Shown here: piece by piece, positions 1-7,290 of the stretch
Position numbering within the stretch: the first letter of the stretch is position 1
Layout: every line of letters starts with the position of its first letter
Assembly (NCBI GenBank): GCA_964468375.1
Contig: CAYXUW010000044.1
Location: 1-18,044 of the forward strand
Source: CAYXUW01 sp964468375
GTDB taxonomy: Bacteria > Planctomycetota > Phycisphaerae > Sedimentisphaerales > Anaerobacaceae
Reading direction: 5' to 3'
Length of the DNA stretch: 18,044 bases
Translations under genes and position numbers: made by a program
Notes under the pieces: generated by a model
The model's input: the letters and a program-made list of their open reading frames with translations, nothing else
What the model was told of the DNA's origin: nothing
Databases searched by the model: none

Positions 1-1711
1 CCTGCATAATCGTATTGATTCTGGCGCCAAGACCTATCTCCTGTGCAAGCGAAATAGCATCAATAACAAAGAACCTCAGTTTCTTATCGATTATCTGCTT
101 TTGCACCTCCTGCGGTAAAGTGTCCCACACTTTATCCGGGCCGTAACTGCTCGTCAGCAAAAACGTCCCGCCCGGACGTGCGGACGAAAGCATATCATAC
201 TTCTCCAGAAAGCTCGGGTTATGGCAGGCGACAAAATCGGCCTTGCCTACCAGATACGGCCTGCGAATAAGCTCCGGCCCGAATCGCAGATGAGATATAG
301 TCATAGCGCCGGCCTTTCTCGAATCATAAACGAAATAGCCTTGAGCATAATTATCCGTCGAACCGCCGATGATTTTTATGGAGTTTTTATTCGCACCTAC
401 CGTCCCGTCAGCACCCAAGCCGTAGAACATCCCCGAGAAAAACTTGCCGCCTTCAATTCCGAAGGATTCATCAACCTCCAAACTAGTATTGGTTACGTCA
501 TCAATTATACCCACAGTAAAACCATTCTTGGGCTTCGCTGCATCCAGATTATCGTAGACGGCCTTCACCATAGCCGGCGTAAAATCCTTCGAGCCCAAAC
601 CATATCTACCGCCGACAATCAAAGGATATTTCTCAAAAGATGTCTGGCCCATGCCCATCGCATCACCGATTGCCGTGCGAACATCAAGATATAACGGCTC
701 TCCGATAGAACCCGGCTCTTTAGTCCTGTCCAATACAGCGATTTTCTTTACGGTCTTCGGCAATGCCTCAACAAAGTGCTTAGTGCCGAACGGCCTGTAA
801 AGCCGAACCTTCACCACCCCGACCTTTTCGCCTTTGGAAGCCAAATACTCGGCCGTCTCGTGCGCTGTGTCGGCCCCCGAACCCATAAGAACGATTACCT
901 TCTCCGCATCTTTTGCTCCGACATAATCGAACAAATGATAGCTACGGCCAACCACCTTCTCAAATTTCTCCATTGTCTCCCGAACAACCTGCGGAACAGC
1001 CAGATAAAATCTGTTCACTGTTTCTCTTCCCTGAAAGTAAACATCCGGATTCTGTGCCGTCCCAGCAATCTGAGGCCTGTCGGGAGACAGCGCTCTGGCC
1101 TTATGCTGACTAACAAGCTCGTCATCAATCACAGCACGCATATCATCGAAAGTCAGTTCCTCGACCTTTTGAACTTCGTGGCTTGTCCTGAAACCATCGA
1201 AGAAATGCAAAAACGGGACCCGCGAAGCCAAAGTCGACTGCTGCGCAATAAGCGCAAAGTCGCTGACCTCCTGAATATTGCACGAACAAATCATAGCAAA
1301 ACCCGTCTGACGGCAGGCCATAACATCAGAATGGTCGCCGAAAATCGAAAGCGCTTGACAGGCCAGCGAACGTGCCGAAATATGAAAGACAGTCGGCAAA
1401 AGCTCGCCTGCTATCTTATACATATTCGGAACCATCAGCAAAAGCCCCTGAGAGGCGGTAAAAGTCGTCGTCAAAGCACCCGCCGTCAAAGCGCCGTGGA
1501 CGGCTCCCGCCGCACCGCCTTCCGACTGCATCTCGGTAACAGAAGGAATCGTTCCCCAAATATTAGTTTCGCCTTTTGCTGTCTTCGCATCGGCAATCTC
1601 GCCCATAGGTGAACTCGGTGTAATAGGATATATCGCAATCACCTCGTTGGTGGCGTGGGCCACATATGATGCTGCCGTATTACCGTCGATTGTAATCATT
1701 TTGCGCTTCAT
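1..1711 (-). CDS. nifJ: Pyruvate:ferredoxin (flavodoxin) oxidoreductase, N-terminal 570 residues (partial)
   Basis: This enzyme oxidatively decarboxylates pyruvate to acetyl-CoA, passing electrons to ferredoxin in the cytoplasm; it is typical of anaerobic and fermentative metabolism. The reading frame is open from an ATG at 1711 to the left edge, giving 570 codons of a family usually about 1170-1200 residues long. Visible are the pyrimidine-side TPP domain with the YPITPSSPMGE motif (residues 28-38) and TEMQSEGGAAG around Glu64, the position of the TPP-activating Glu in Desulfovibrio africanus. Also visible are the SARSLACQALSIFGDHSD stretch, the second domain (VLMGSGADTAHET, VKVRLFRPF), and most of the gamma-like domain, ending in AQEIGLGARINTIMQ. 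The EKR linker, the 4Fe-4S domain and the C-terminal TPP domain lie outside the window. The start is supported by GGAG five nt upstream (1717-1720). The family call is very secure; pyruvate as substrate is inferred from the one-polypeptide architecture. Confidence 0.96.
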   Translation of the reverse strand, partial: MKRKMITIDGNTAASYVAHATNEVIAIYPITPSSPMGEIADAKTAKGETNIWGTIPSVTEMQSEGGAAGAVHGALTAGALTTTFTASQGLLLMVPNMYKIAGELLPTVFHISARSLACQALSIFGDHSDVMACRQTGFAMICSCNIQEVSDFALIAQQSTLASRVPFLHFFDGFRTSHEVQKVEELTFDDMRAVIDDELVSQHKARALSPDRPQIAGTAQNPDVYFQGRETVNRFYLAVPQVVRETMEKFEKVVGRSYHLFDYVGAKDAEKVIVLMGSGADTAHETAEYLASKGEKVGVVKVRLYRPFGTKHFVEALPKTVKKIAVLDRTKEPGSIGEPLYLDVRTAIGDAMGMGQTSFEKYPLIVGGRYGLGSKDFTPAMVKAVYDNLDAAKPKNGFTVGIIDDVTNTSLEVDESFGIEGGKFFSGMFYGLGADGTVGANKNSIKIIGGSTDNYAQGYFVYDSRKAGAMTISHLRFGPELIRRPYLVGKADFVACHNPSFLEKYDMLSSARPGGTFLLTSSYGPDKVWDTLPQEVQKQIIDKKLRFFVIDAISLAQEIGLGARINTIMQ

Positions 1712-1987
1712 TTTTTCTCCACTTTACCAACATAAGAAAAATAAAAATCTAAACAGAACCTGCCGTTCCAGCAGACCCTCAAACGTATCTTAAGGACTCA
1801 ATTTCACAGAAAACAGCAAAATGGGAGCCCCAAAGGGATTTTTATACTACTTTTTTTCGAGCTAAGCAATGCAAATCTCGCCGGAATCGCAAATCGCAGC
1901 CGCGAAATAGCAACTTTCCCCATCAGGAGCCGTCCATCAGCCTCTAATAAAGTTAACGCCAGTAAATCCCGTCTCAAAAACCTTTCG
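1712..1987 (-). promoter_or_regulatory. Upstream region of the pyruvate:ferredoxin oxidoreductase gene, with a candidate promoter
   Basis: This is a 276-nt gap with no convincing gene. On the minus strand TTGCTT (1864-1869) and TATAAA (1841-1846) are separated by exactly 17 nt, a reasonable sigma70-like promoter that would start transcription near 1834 and give a leader of roughly 120 nt. A good GGAG ribosome site sits at 1717-1720. I see no strong terminator for the preceding operon; a CCC-TTT-GGGG mini-hairpin near 1829-1838 is too weak to call. The promoter is inferred from hexamer match and spacing only. Confidence 0.4.
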
Positions 1988-3016
1988 TTACGCCCCGGCT
2001 GCCGACAAAAACGCCTCGATATTCTCCGTTGAAACATCAGGAGGCATACCACCGCCGCAGGAAATAATAAGCCGGCTCTTATCAGAAACCGAATCGAGGG
2101 CCTCTTTAACGCTCTTGCGCACATCTTCGGGCGTGCCCATCGCAAGGACATCGCGCGGCGGAATATTCCCAAGCAGCGTTACCTTATTGCCGGTCAATCC
2201 CTTCATCTGCTCCAAGCTGTGCTCGAAGCTGAAATTAAACAGGTTTATCCCTATATCAGCCAAGTAAGGAGCGCTAACTAAACCGGCGGCGTCGTTATGG
2301 AAGAATTTAACCGCAACATCGAAGGCGCCGTAAATCTTCTCAAGATAGGGCTTCGCCGCCCGCTTAAAGTCTTCCTCCCCCATAAAGCCGACTATATCGT
2401 CTAAAATCAAAATGCCGTCTATGGACGGAAAAGTTTCTTTCTGCAGTTTAATCCAGTCGATGATAAAATCAGTGATAGTTTCAAGCAGTTTCTTAGTCTC
2501 ATCAGGATTGGTGTAAATCGCCATAAGAAATTCCGTGCTACCCATAAGAAACGTGGCGATGTTTAGCGGCCCGCGGGCGGTTGCGAATTTTATAGAGTGC
2601 CCTTCTTCTTTGATTTTGCCCTCGTAACGCTTAAGAATATTGATAACAAACGGCAGCATACCGTCCTTCGCGGGATTGGGCTTGGTAATAGAGCTGACAT
2701 CCTTTATATCCTTAAGAATCTTATGAGCGAAGGGATGCCCGCTCTTCTCCCATGAACTTTTAGCCCCGAAGGCGGAGGGCTCTGTGCACATTCCGAACTC
2801 AGCCCAGAACCCAGGCAAAAACATTATCTGAGGAAACTGCTTCACAGCTTTCAGGTTCGCGTCGAACCACAAATGCGAATTAGCGAAATAATCCAGCCCC
2901 TTAATTCCCGCCCACCCGGGCAGCCACGGGCTGTCGATGATAAAACCAACCGGCACCGGCTCGATAACCTCGCCGTTGATTACACTTACTAATTGCTTCC
3001 ATTGTTCTTCAGTCAT
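1988..3016 (-). CDS. Uroporphyrinogen decarboxylase-family (URO-D/MtaA-like) protein
   Basis: This 342-residue cytoplasmic protein belongs to the URO-D/MtaA superfamily, which includes haem-pathway decarboxylases and the methyltransferases that move methyl groups between corrinoid proteins and thiols. Family-like stretches are the DDIVGFMGEEDFKRAAKPY segment (206-224), FFHNDAAG (238-245), LLGNIPPRDVL (281-291) and IISCGGGMPPDVSTENI (317-333). In MtaA-type enzymes zinc is held by His-x-Cys and a later Cys; here the pattern is His240-x-Asp242 and Cys320, so one ligand is replaced by Asp. It is therefore unlikely to be the housekeeping HemE, and the catabolic neighbours agree. The ATG overlaps the end of the transporter gene by 8 nt with GGAG just upstream, indicating translational coupling. 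It is the last gene of the operon. No corrinoid-binding protein is visible nearby. Substrate unknown. Confidence 0.85.
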   Translation of the reverse strand: MTEEQWKQLVSVINGEVIEPVPVGFIIDSPWLPGWAGIKGLDYFANSHLWFDANLKAVKQFPQIMFLPGFWAEFGMCTEPSAFGAKSSWEKSGHPFAHKILKDIKDVSSITKPNPAKDGMLPFVINILKRYEGKIKEEGHSIKFATARGPLNIATFLMGSTEFLMAIYTNPDETKKLLETITDFIIDWIKLQKETFPSIDGILILDDIVGFMGEEDFKRAAKPYLEKIYGAFDVAVKFFHNDAAGLVSAPYLADIGINLFNFSFEHSLEQMKGLTGNKVTLLGNIPPRDVLAMGTPEDVRKSVKEALDSVSDKSRLIISCGGGMPPDVSTENIEAFLSAAGA

Positions 3017-4742
3017 TGCTTTTTACTCCTGAATGAAAAAGTTGTACAAATAACGCAAGGGCGATAAATCCTGCCACTATCGCAATACCGCCCCACCTAA
3101 GATTATCCCATATAGTCCACGTGCTGATAAATGCCGCCGCCGCGAAAGCAACCGCCATAAGCACATTCCAGGCAAAGCGCCTGCCGCCTCGTGGCAGCTC
3201 ATCGCCAAGCAGACTTCTCTGATTCATAAGCAGATAAAAAGTAAAATACGCAATAGGCAACAGTGTCATATTAAAAACAGATGTCGGAATTGCAAGCCAT
3301 AAAAAAGCATGCTTCCAAATAAAAGGCATAATTGCTCCCACAGCCACCATCAAACTGCCGATTCGCTGCGGCCAGCCCTTCATAGGAACATTAAGCATCT
3401 CACAGACGCAAAGCCCGTTAATCAGCATCAGCATTGTTATGGCGCCGAGAGCCATCCCGAAAATACCCACCCCGAAAACATACTGAGAAATGCCTTTACC
3501 AGTCAACGGAGCGAGCGAATCAGCTAAATTGAAGGCATCTCGTTTTACAAGCATCGCTGCCATCCGCCTGTCGGCAGTCGACATCGTATTTATTCTTGCG
3601 ATTCTTTCGGCTTGTGAAAGTTTTTCAAAAGCTTCTTGCCCGATTTCATATTTTAACCTTTTTTCCATCAAGCTATTGAAGGACCTGACAAGATTATCCG
3701 CAGGCTTAATCACCTGCCCCTGCGCGTCCACCTCACCGAGAAAACCTTTTGCCGGCACAGCGTGAAACTGCGAAGACGAAGCTATCACCACGCATCCGGT
3801 CGCCAAAATAAACGGTATAAACAAACCCGTCGACAGGTCAAATATAGCCAGCCCCCTGAACACCCTGTCCCAGCCCTTTCGCAGCATGGAATACGGTAGA
3901 AGAAAAGTCATATTGATGCCGACAGCAGCAGATGCGGCACTTATCATAACCTGCCGCTGCTGAGCCACAACCACATCCTTCCAAAACTCATAATAAACAG
4001 GTTTAACTGCAGTAATATAAGGCATAAGAGTCTCGGCAGGTAAGAACAATAGCTTGGGGTTAGGTATAAGACCTTTCAAAATCAGTCCCCAGTTCAAAAC
4101 CCCTGTTGCGCTTAGCTTGACAACAACGCCGAAGAAGCACAGAACTATCATAGCGACCATAACTTTGACTATAATCTCGAAAAGCTTAACTCCCCAGCCC
4201 GCTATGCCGTATAACATAACAACGGTAATCGTAATTATGAGAATAACACCAAGAATGATTAGCTTGCCCCATGGGTCAGGCATAACATCCGGCCCTAAAA
4301 GGTTCGGCAGCAGATTCTGCTGCACCGCCGCCGTGCCGAGCGCATACTGGGGCATAGACCATACGAGATTAGCTGTCATAGCGGACAGCAGCCAACCCCA
4401 GCCAAGCACCGGATTAACATGCTCATTTATTGCGCGAAGGGGACGCTGTCCAGTCGACAGAGTAACATAGCCGATAGCACTAAGCATAATTATGCCGAGA
4501 ATCATCGCTATCGGCTGGACCCACAGGATGCTGAAACCGGCTAGAACGCCGAGATACAAGCTGGACGACAAAGAACCGCCGCCCATAGTAATAGCGCTCT
4601 GAAGCCAGCCCGGTCCTGACAGACGTATAAATGTTCCAAACGTCGCTAAAGGCCCCTTCTTTCGGGCCTCCGTTATTAACAGCCGCTCTTTTTCAGCAAG
4701 CTGACCCGATTTATCCTGCTCTGTATTTTGATTAGAGGACAC
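3009..4742 (-). CDS. Nramp-like (LeuT-fold) membrane transporter lacking the metal-binding motifs
   Basis: This is a 577-residue polytopic inner-membrane protein. Residues 43-60 (GPGWLQSAITMGGGSLSS) align with Nramp TM1, and residues 276-290 (INMTFLLPYSMLRKG) with Nramp TM6. The Nramp metal ligands are absent: DPGN of TM1 becomes MGGG/GGGS around 53-57, and MPH of TM6 becomes LPY around 282-284. About 11-12 hydrophobic segments can be picked out, and a roughly 90-residue hydrophilic insert (about 322-415) lies between two of them, making it longer than the usual 400-450 residues. The start is a GTG, forced because an in-frame TAG lies two codons upstream and no other plausible start follows before TM1. 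It sits 24 nt after the second Gfo/Idh gene and overlaps the URO-D-like gene. Uptake of the operon's substrate is my inference; metal transport is doubtful. Confidence 0.78.
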   Translation of the reverse strand: MSSNQNTEQDKSGQLAEKERLLITEARKKGPLATFGTFIRLSGPGWLQSAITMGGGSLSSSLYLGVLAGFSILWVQPIAMILGIIMLSAIGYVTLSTGQRPLRAINEHVNPVLGWGWLLSAMTANLVWSMPQYALGTAAVQQNLLPNLLGPDVMPDPWGKLIILGVILIITITVVMLYGIAGWGVKLFEIIVKVMVAMIVLCFFGVVVKLSATGVLNWGLILKGLIPNPKLLFLPAETLMPYITAVKPVYYEFWKDVVVAQQRQVMISAASAAVGINMTFLLPYSMLRKGWDRVFRGLAIFDLSTGLFIPFILATGCVVIASSSQFHAVPAKGFLGEVDAQGQVIKPADNLVRSFNSLMEKRLKYEIGQEAFEKLSQAERIARINTMSTADRRMAAMLVKRDAFNLADSLAPLTGKGISQYVFGVGIFGMALGAITMLMLINGLCVCEMLNVPMKGWPQRIGSLMVAVGAIMPFIWKHAFLWLAIPTSVFNMTLLPIAYFTFYLLMNQRSLLGDELPRGGRRFAWNVLMAVAFAAAAFISTWTIWDNLRWGGIAIVAGFIALALFVQLFHSGVKSND

Positions 4743-4766
4743 TTTCTACTTGACCTGCAATTCTGC

Positions 4767-5948
4767 TCAAAAGATTTTGATGGGAACTTCAGCCCCTTTC
4801 TTCTCTGCCGACACATACGCGCTGTATATGGTAGATATACAATTCGCCGCAAGAGAACTGTCCGATTCTAACGGCTCATCGTATGCTATTGTCCTGTAAA
4901 ACGACTCCATTTCCTGGGGATACCCCGTGAACCAGTCCTCGTTCGGCGAAGGTGATGACCAACCCTGCTTTGTCCCGATTTTCTCCACAACATAAATATC
5001 TTTGAAATTCTCCTCGACCGGATTATAAGTTTGCATGGCCGTGTTGGGATTAATGTTGCATATTGTCCGGTGATTGTTGGCAGATACTTCCAGCCAGTTA
5101 TGAATCCCGCCGAGAATAATGTCCGATGCGAATATATCCGCAATAGTGCCATCCTCAAATACGATATGCATCACAGAGAAATCATCTATGTCGTGATAAT
5201 CCGCACGAATATGCCCTTCGTCCCTGAAGCTGTCCAGCCGCGTGATAGCATGAGTTCGGGCGCTAACCGTTTTCGGCTTTATCGATTTGCCATCTCGGGC
5301 CTTGCCCTCAACCTGCTTTAAATAAAGCGCCGCCGTAAGAGGATGACACCCCTTGCCTATCATTACACCGCCGCCAGAGAATTTCCAGAAGGCATAGGTT
5401 TTCGCATGCGAACCTGAATGCGCCTCCTCACCGTGCATCCAAAGAATTTGTGCTCCCGTCTTTTCAATTATCTCACGTTCCTTTTGAATCGACGGAGCAT
5501 AGACCCAGTTCTCCGCGTAAAGAATTTTTCCTCTGCTTTTCCGTTCCGCCTCGAGCATTCGTTCGACGCTTGCCAGCGCATGACTAAGGGCATCCGCCTT
5601 AGGAAAACTGTCGCCGTTGAAATCCTCGGAGCCATCGCCGAAGTAGCCGGTTAGCGGCTTTTCAACAATTGCGAACTTATCCCGCTGAAGCGCTGCAACC
5701 GCAATCGGCTCGTGAGCCACCGCCGCAGTGCAGACATGAATAACATCCACATCTGCTATTATCTCTTCCAAAGAGCCGTAGGCACGAATTCCACGTTTCT
5801 CGGCATACGGCTCAGAGTGTTTCGGGTCCCGCGTGAACACACCCGCGACCTCAACGTTTGTGCCGTGAATTTTTTTCAGACATTCATAGTGAAACGTCGC
5901 AGAAAATCCTGCGCCGATTATGCCAGCTCGAACTGTTTTCTTTTTCAC
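4767..5948 (-). CDS. Gfo/Idh/MocA family oxidoreductase, cytoplasmic
   Basis: This protein of about 393 residues has an N-terminal Rossmann fold (AGIIGAGFSATFHYE, the GxGxxA nucleotide site) and the family's conserved EKP (VEKPLTG) followed by a C-terminal alpha/beta substrate domain with GGGVMIGKGCHPLTA. Members oxidise or reduce sugars, inositols and related polyols with NAD(P). It has no signal peptide. An upstream in-frame ATG at 6035 would overlap the preceding gene by 65 nt and add a 29-residue non-family extension. I instead choose GTG at 5948, preceded by AAGGTG at 8 nt (5957-5962), which leaves a 22-nt gap after the Tat-linked Gfo/Idh gene and begins the protein just before the Rossmann strand. 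It is the third gene of the five-gene operon. Which sugar or polyol it acts on cannot be told. Confidence 0.88.
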   Translation of the reverse strand: MKKKTVRAGIIGAGFSATFHYECLKKIHGTNVEVAGVFTRDPKHSEPYAEKRGIRAYGSLEEIIADVDVIHVCTAAVAHEPIAVAALQRDKFAIVEKPLTGYFGDGSEDFNGDSFPKADALSHALASVERMLEAERKSRGKILYAENWVYAPSIQKEREIIEKTGAQILWMHGEEAHSGSHAKTYAFWKFSGGGVMIGKGCHPLTAALYLKQVEGKARDGKSIKPKTVSARTHAITRLDSFRDEGHIRADYHDIDDFSVMHIVFEDGTIADIFASDIILGGIHNWLEVSANNHRTICNINPNTAMQTYNPVEENFKDIYVVEKIGTKQGWSSPSPNEDWFTGYPQEMESFYRTIAYDEPLESDSSLAANCISTIYSAYVSAEKKGAEVPIKIF

Positions 5949-5970
5949 AGCAAATACACCTTGTTCTATT

Positions 5971-7290
5971 TCACAGATGCCACGGGCTGCGCATCGGCCT
6001 CGATAGCATACGGTCGGCCTCGGCATCGTTAACAAAACGTTCTTTCTCCGGGTCCCACTTTAATTTCCGCCCGAGCAGCATAGCAATATAACCAAGAATA
6101 CATACACTTGTCGAACGATGGCCCACCTCAACAGGTGCTATTGTTTCAGCACGAGACCTGACGCAATCGAAGAAATTCCCCTTATGGTTGTTGCTCTTGT
6201 AAAGATGAATTTCATTCGGGGCTATGACCGAAGTCAGCAGCGATTTCGGTTCCGCATCGATTTCCCCCCTCTTTACATATACCCAGCCGTCGGTCCCTTC
6301 GAAAAGAACTCCCTGTTTGTTCTCCGTATTGCTGGCACAAATAAGCTTCACCCCGTTTGCATATTTATACTCAACGTGGAACTTCAGGTGCACGTCCCAC
6401 AACCCCTCTTTGGGATATTCCGCATGACCTTCGATTTCAACAGGCCCCGTATCTTCAGTGCCCATCGCCCACTGCGCGATATCATTATGGTGAGTGCCCC
6501 AGGCCGTAATCATACCGCAGCAATAGTCCCTGATACGCAGCCACCCCGGCCGACCGAAACCATCCTGAGGATGAACCCGCTTTTCGGTATAAGGCGCCAA
6601 CGGCGTAGGCCCCAGCCACATTTCATAGTCTAAATTCTCCGGAACAGGCATTGTTGGCTCCTGACCCGTGCCGACATCTTCCGGTATGCCGACTTTTATT
6701 GTCTGCAGCTTGCCGATTCTCCCGTTGCGCACCAGCTCGCAAGCCTGCCGAAACTTTGAATCCGACCTTTGCTGTGTCCCGTGCTGGAAAATACGCCCAT
6801 AGCGCCGAACCGTATCACTCAACACGCGTCCTTCCTCGATAGTGAGGGTCATCGGCTTCTGTAGAAAAATATCCTTTCCCGCCCTCGCCGCAGCTATAGC
6901 ATGCAGCCCGTGCCAGTGGTCAACAGAAGTAATCGAAATCACATCGATATCTTTCCTCGCAACCAGCTCCCTGAAATCTGTGTATATCGCACAGTCATCG
7001 GAACCGTAATGCTCCGTGACAATCTGCCGAGCGTTTTTCAGCCTTTTAGAGTCAACGTCGCATAAGCCGACGACCTTAGTCCGGTCGAATCCTAAAATCT
7101 CCTTCATGTCATGAACACCCATACGCCCGGTCCCGATACAGCCGACCGTAATCTTATTGCTCGGAGCATCAGCACCCCGCACCGGTGATGTAATAACGTA
7201 AGGAAAGCCGAGCACCGCACCCGCGGCGGCTGCCGTGCCCTTCAGAAATTTTCGTCTCGATATTGTTTCCACTTTCGTATCTCGTTTCAT
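5971..7290 (-). CDS. Gfo/Idh/MocA family oxidoreductase with Tat signal peptide
   Basis: This 439-residue protein starts with a twin-arginine signal (SRRKFLKGTAAAAG at about 11-24, hydrophobic core to about residue 35), so it should be folded with its nucleotide cofactor and exported. A Rossmann domain follows (VGCIGTGRMG), then the dehydrogenase motif LQKPMTLT with the conserved Lys-Pro, and WGTHHNDIAQWAMG, which carries the His/Asp expected in the C-terminal substrate domain. Exported members of this type are abundant in Planctomycetes and are thought to act on carbohydrates or polyols outside the cytoplasm. The ATG overlaps the stop of the DUF6807 gene as ATGA (4 nt) with GGAGGTG upstream, so translation is coupled. 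The neighbouring second Gfo/Idh lacks a signal, so the two may act in different compartments. Exact substrate unknown. Confidence 0.9.
   Translation of the reverse strand: MKRDTKVETISRRKFLKGTAAAAGAVLGFPYVITSPVRGADAPSNKITVGCIGTGRMGVHDMKEILGFDRTKVVGLCDVDSKRLKNARQIVTEHYGSDDCAIYTDFRELVARKDIDVISITSVDHWHGLHAIAAARAGKDIFLQKPMTLTIEEGRVLSDTVRRYGRIFQHGTQQRSDSKFRQACELVRNGRIGKLQTIKVGIPEDVGTGQEPTMPVPENLDYEMWLGPTPLAPYTEKRVHPQDGFGRPGWLRIRDYCCGMITAWGTHHNDIAQWAMGTEDTGPVEIEGHAEYPKEGLWDVHLKFHVEYKYANGVKLICASNTENKQGVLFEGTDGWVYVKRGEIDAEPKSLLTSVIAPNEIHLYKSNNHKGNFFDCVRSRAETIAPVEVGHRSTSVCILGYIAMLLGRKLKWDPEKERFVNDAEADRMLSRPMRSPWHL

Noticed and set aside
776..1612. 278-codon plus-strand open frame, and others at 221-694 and 913-1113
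   Set aside because: They lie antisense to the pyruvate:ferredoxin oxidoreductase, whose frame is unbroken and strongly family-like; the antisense products are low-complexity, basic and unrecognisable.
1912..1955. AACTTT...AAAGTT inverted repeat downstream of the URO-D-like gene as a terminator
   Set aside because: The loop is over 30 nt, the stem is AT-rich and no T-run follows on the minus strand; it is probably chance.
1804..2172. 122-codon minus-strand open frame overlapping the end of the URO-D-like gene
   Set aside because: It is in another frame of the URO-D-like gene and its gap, has an Arg-rich composition, and shows no ribosome site or family resemblance.
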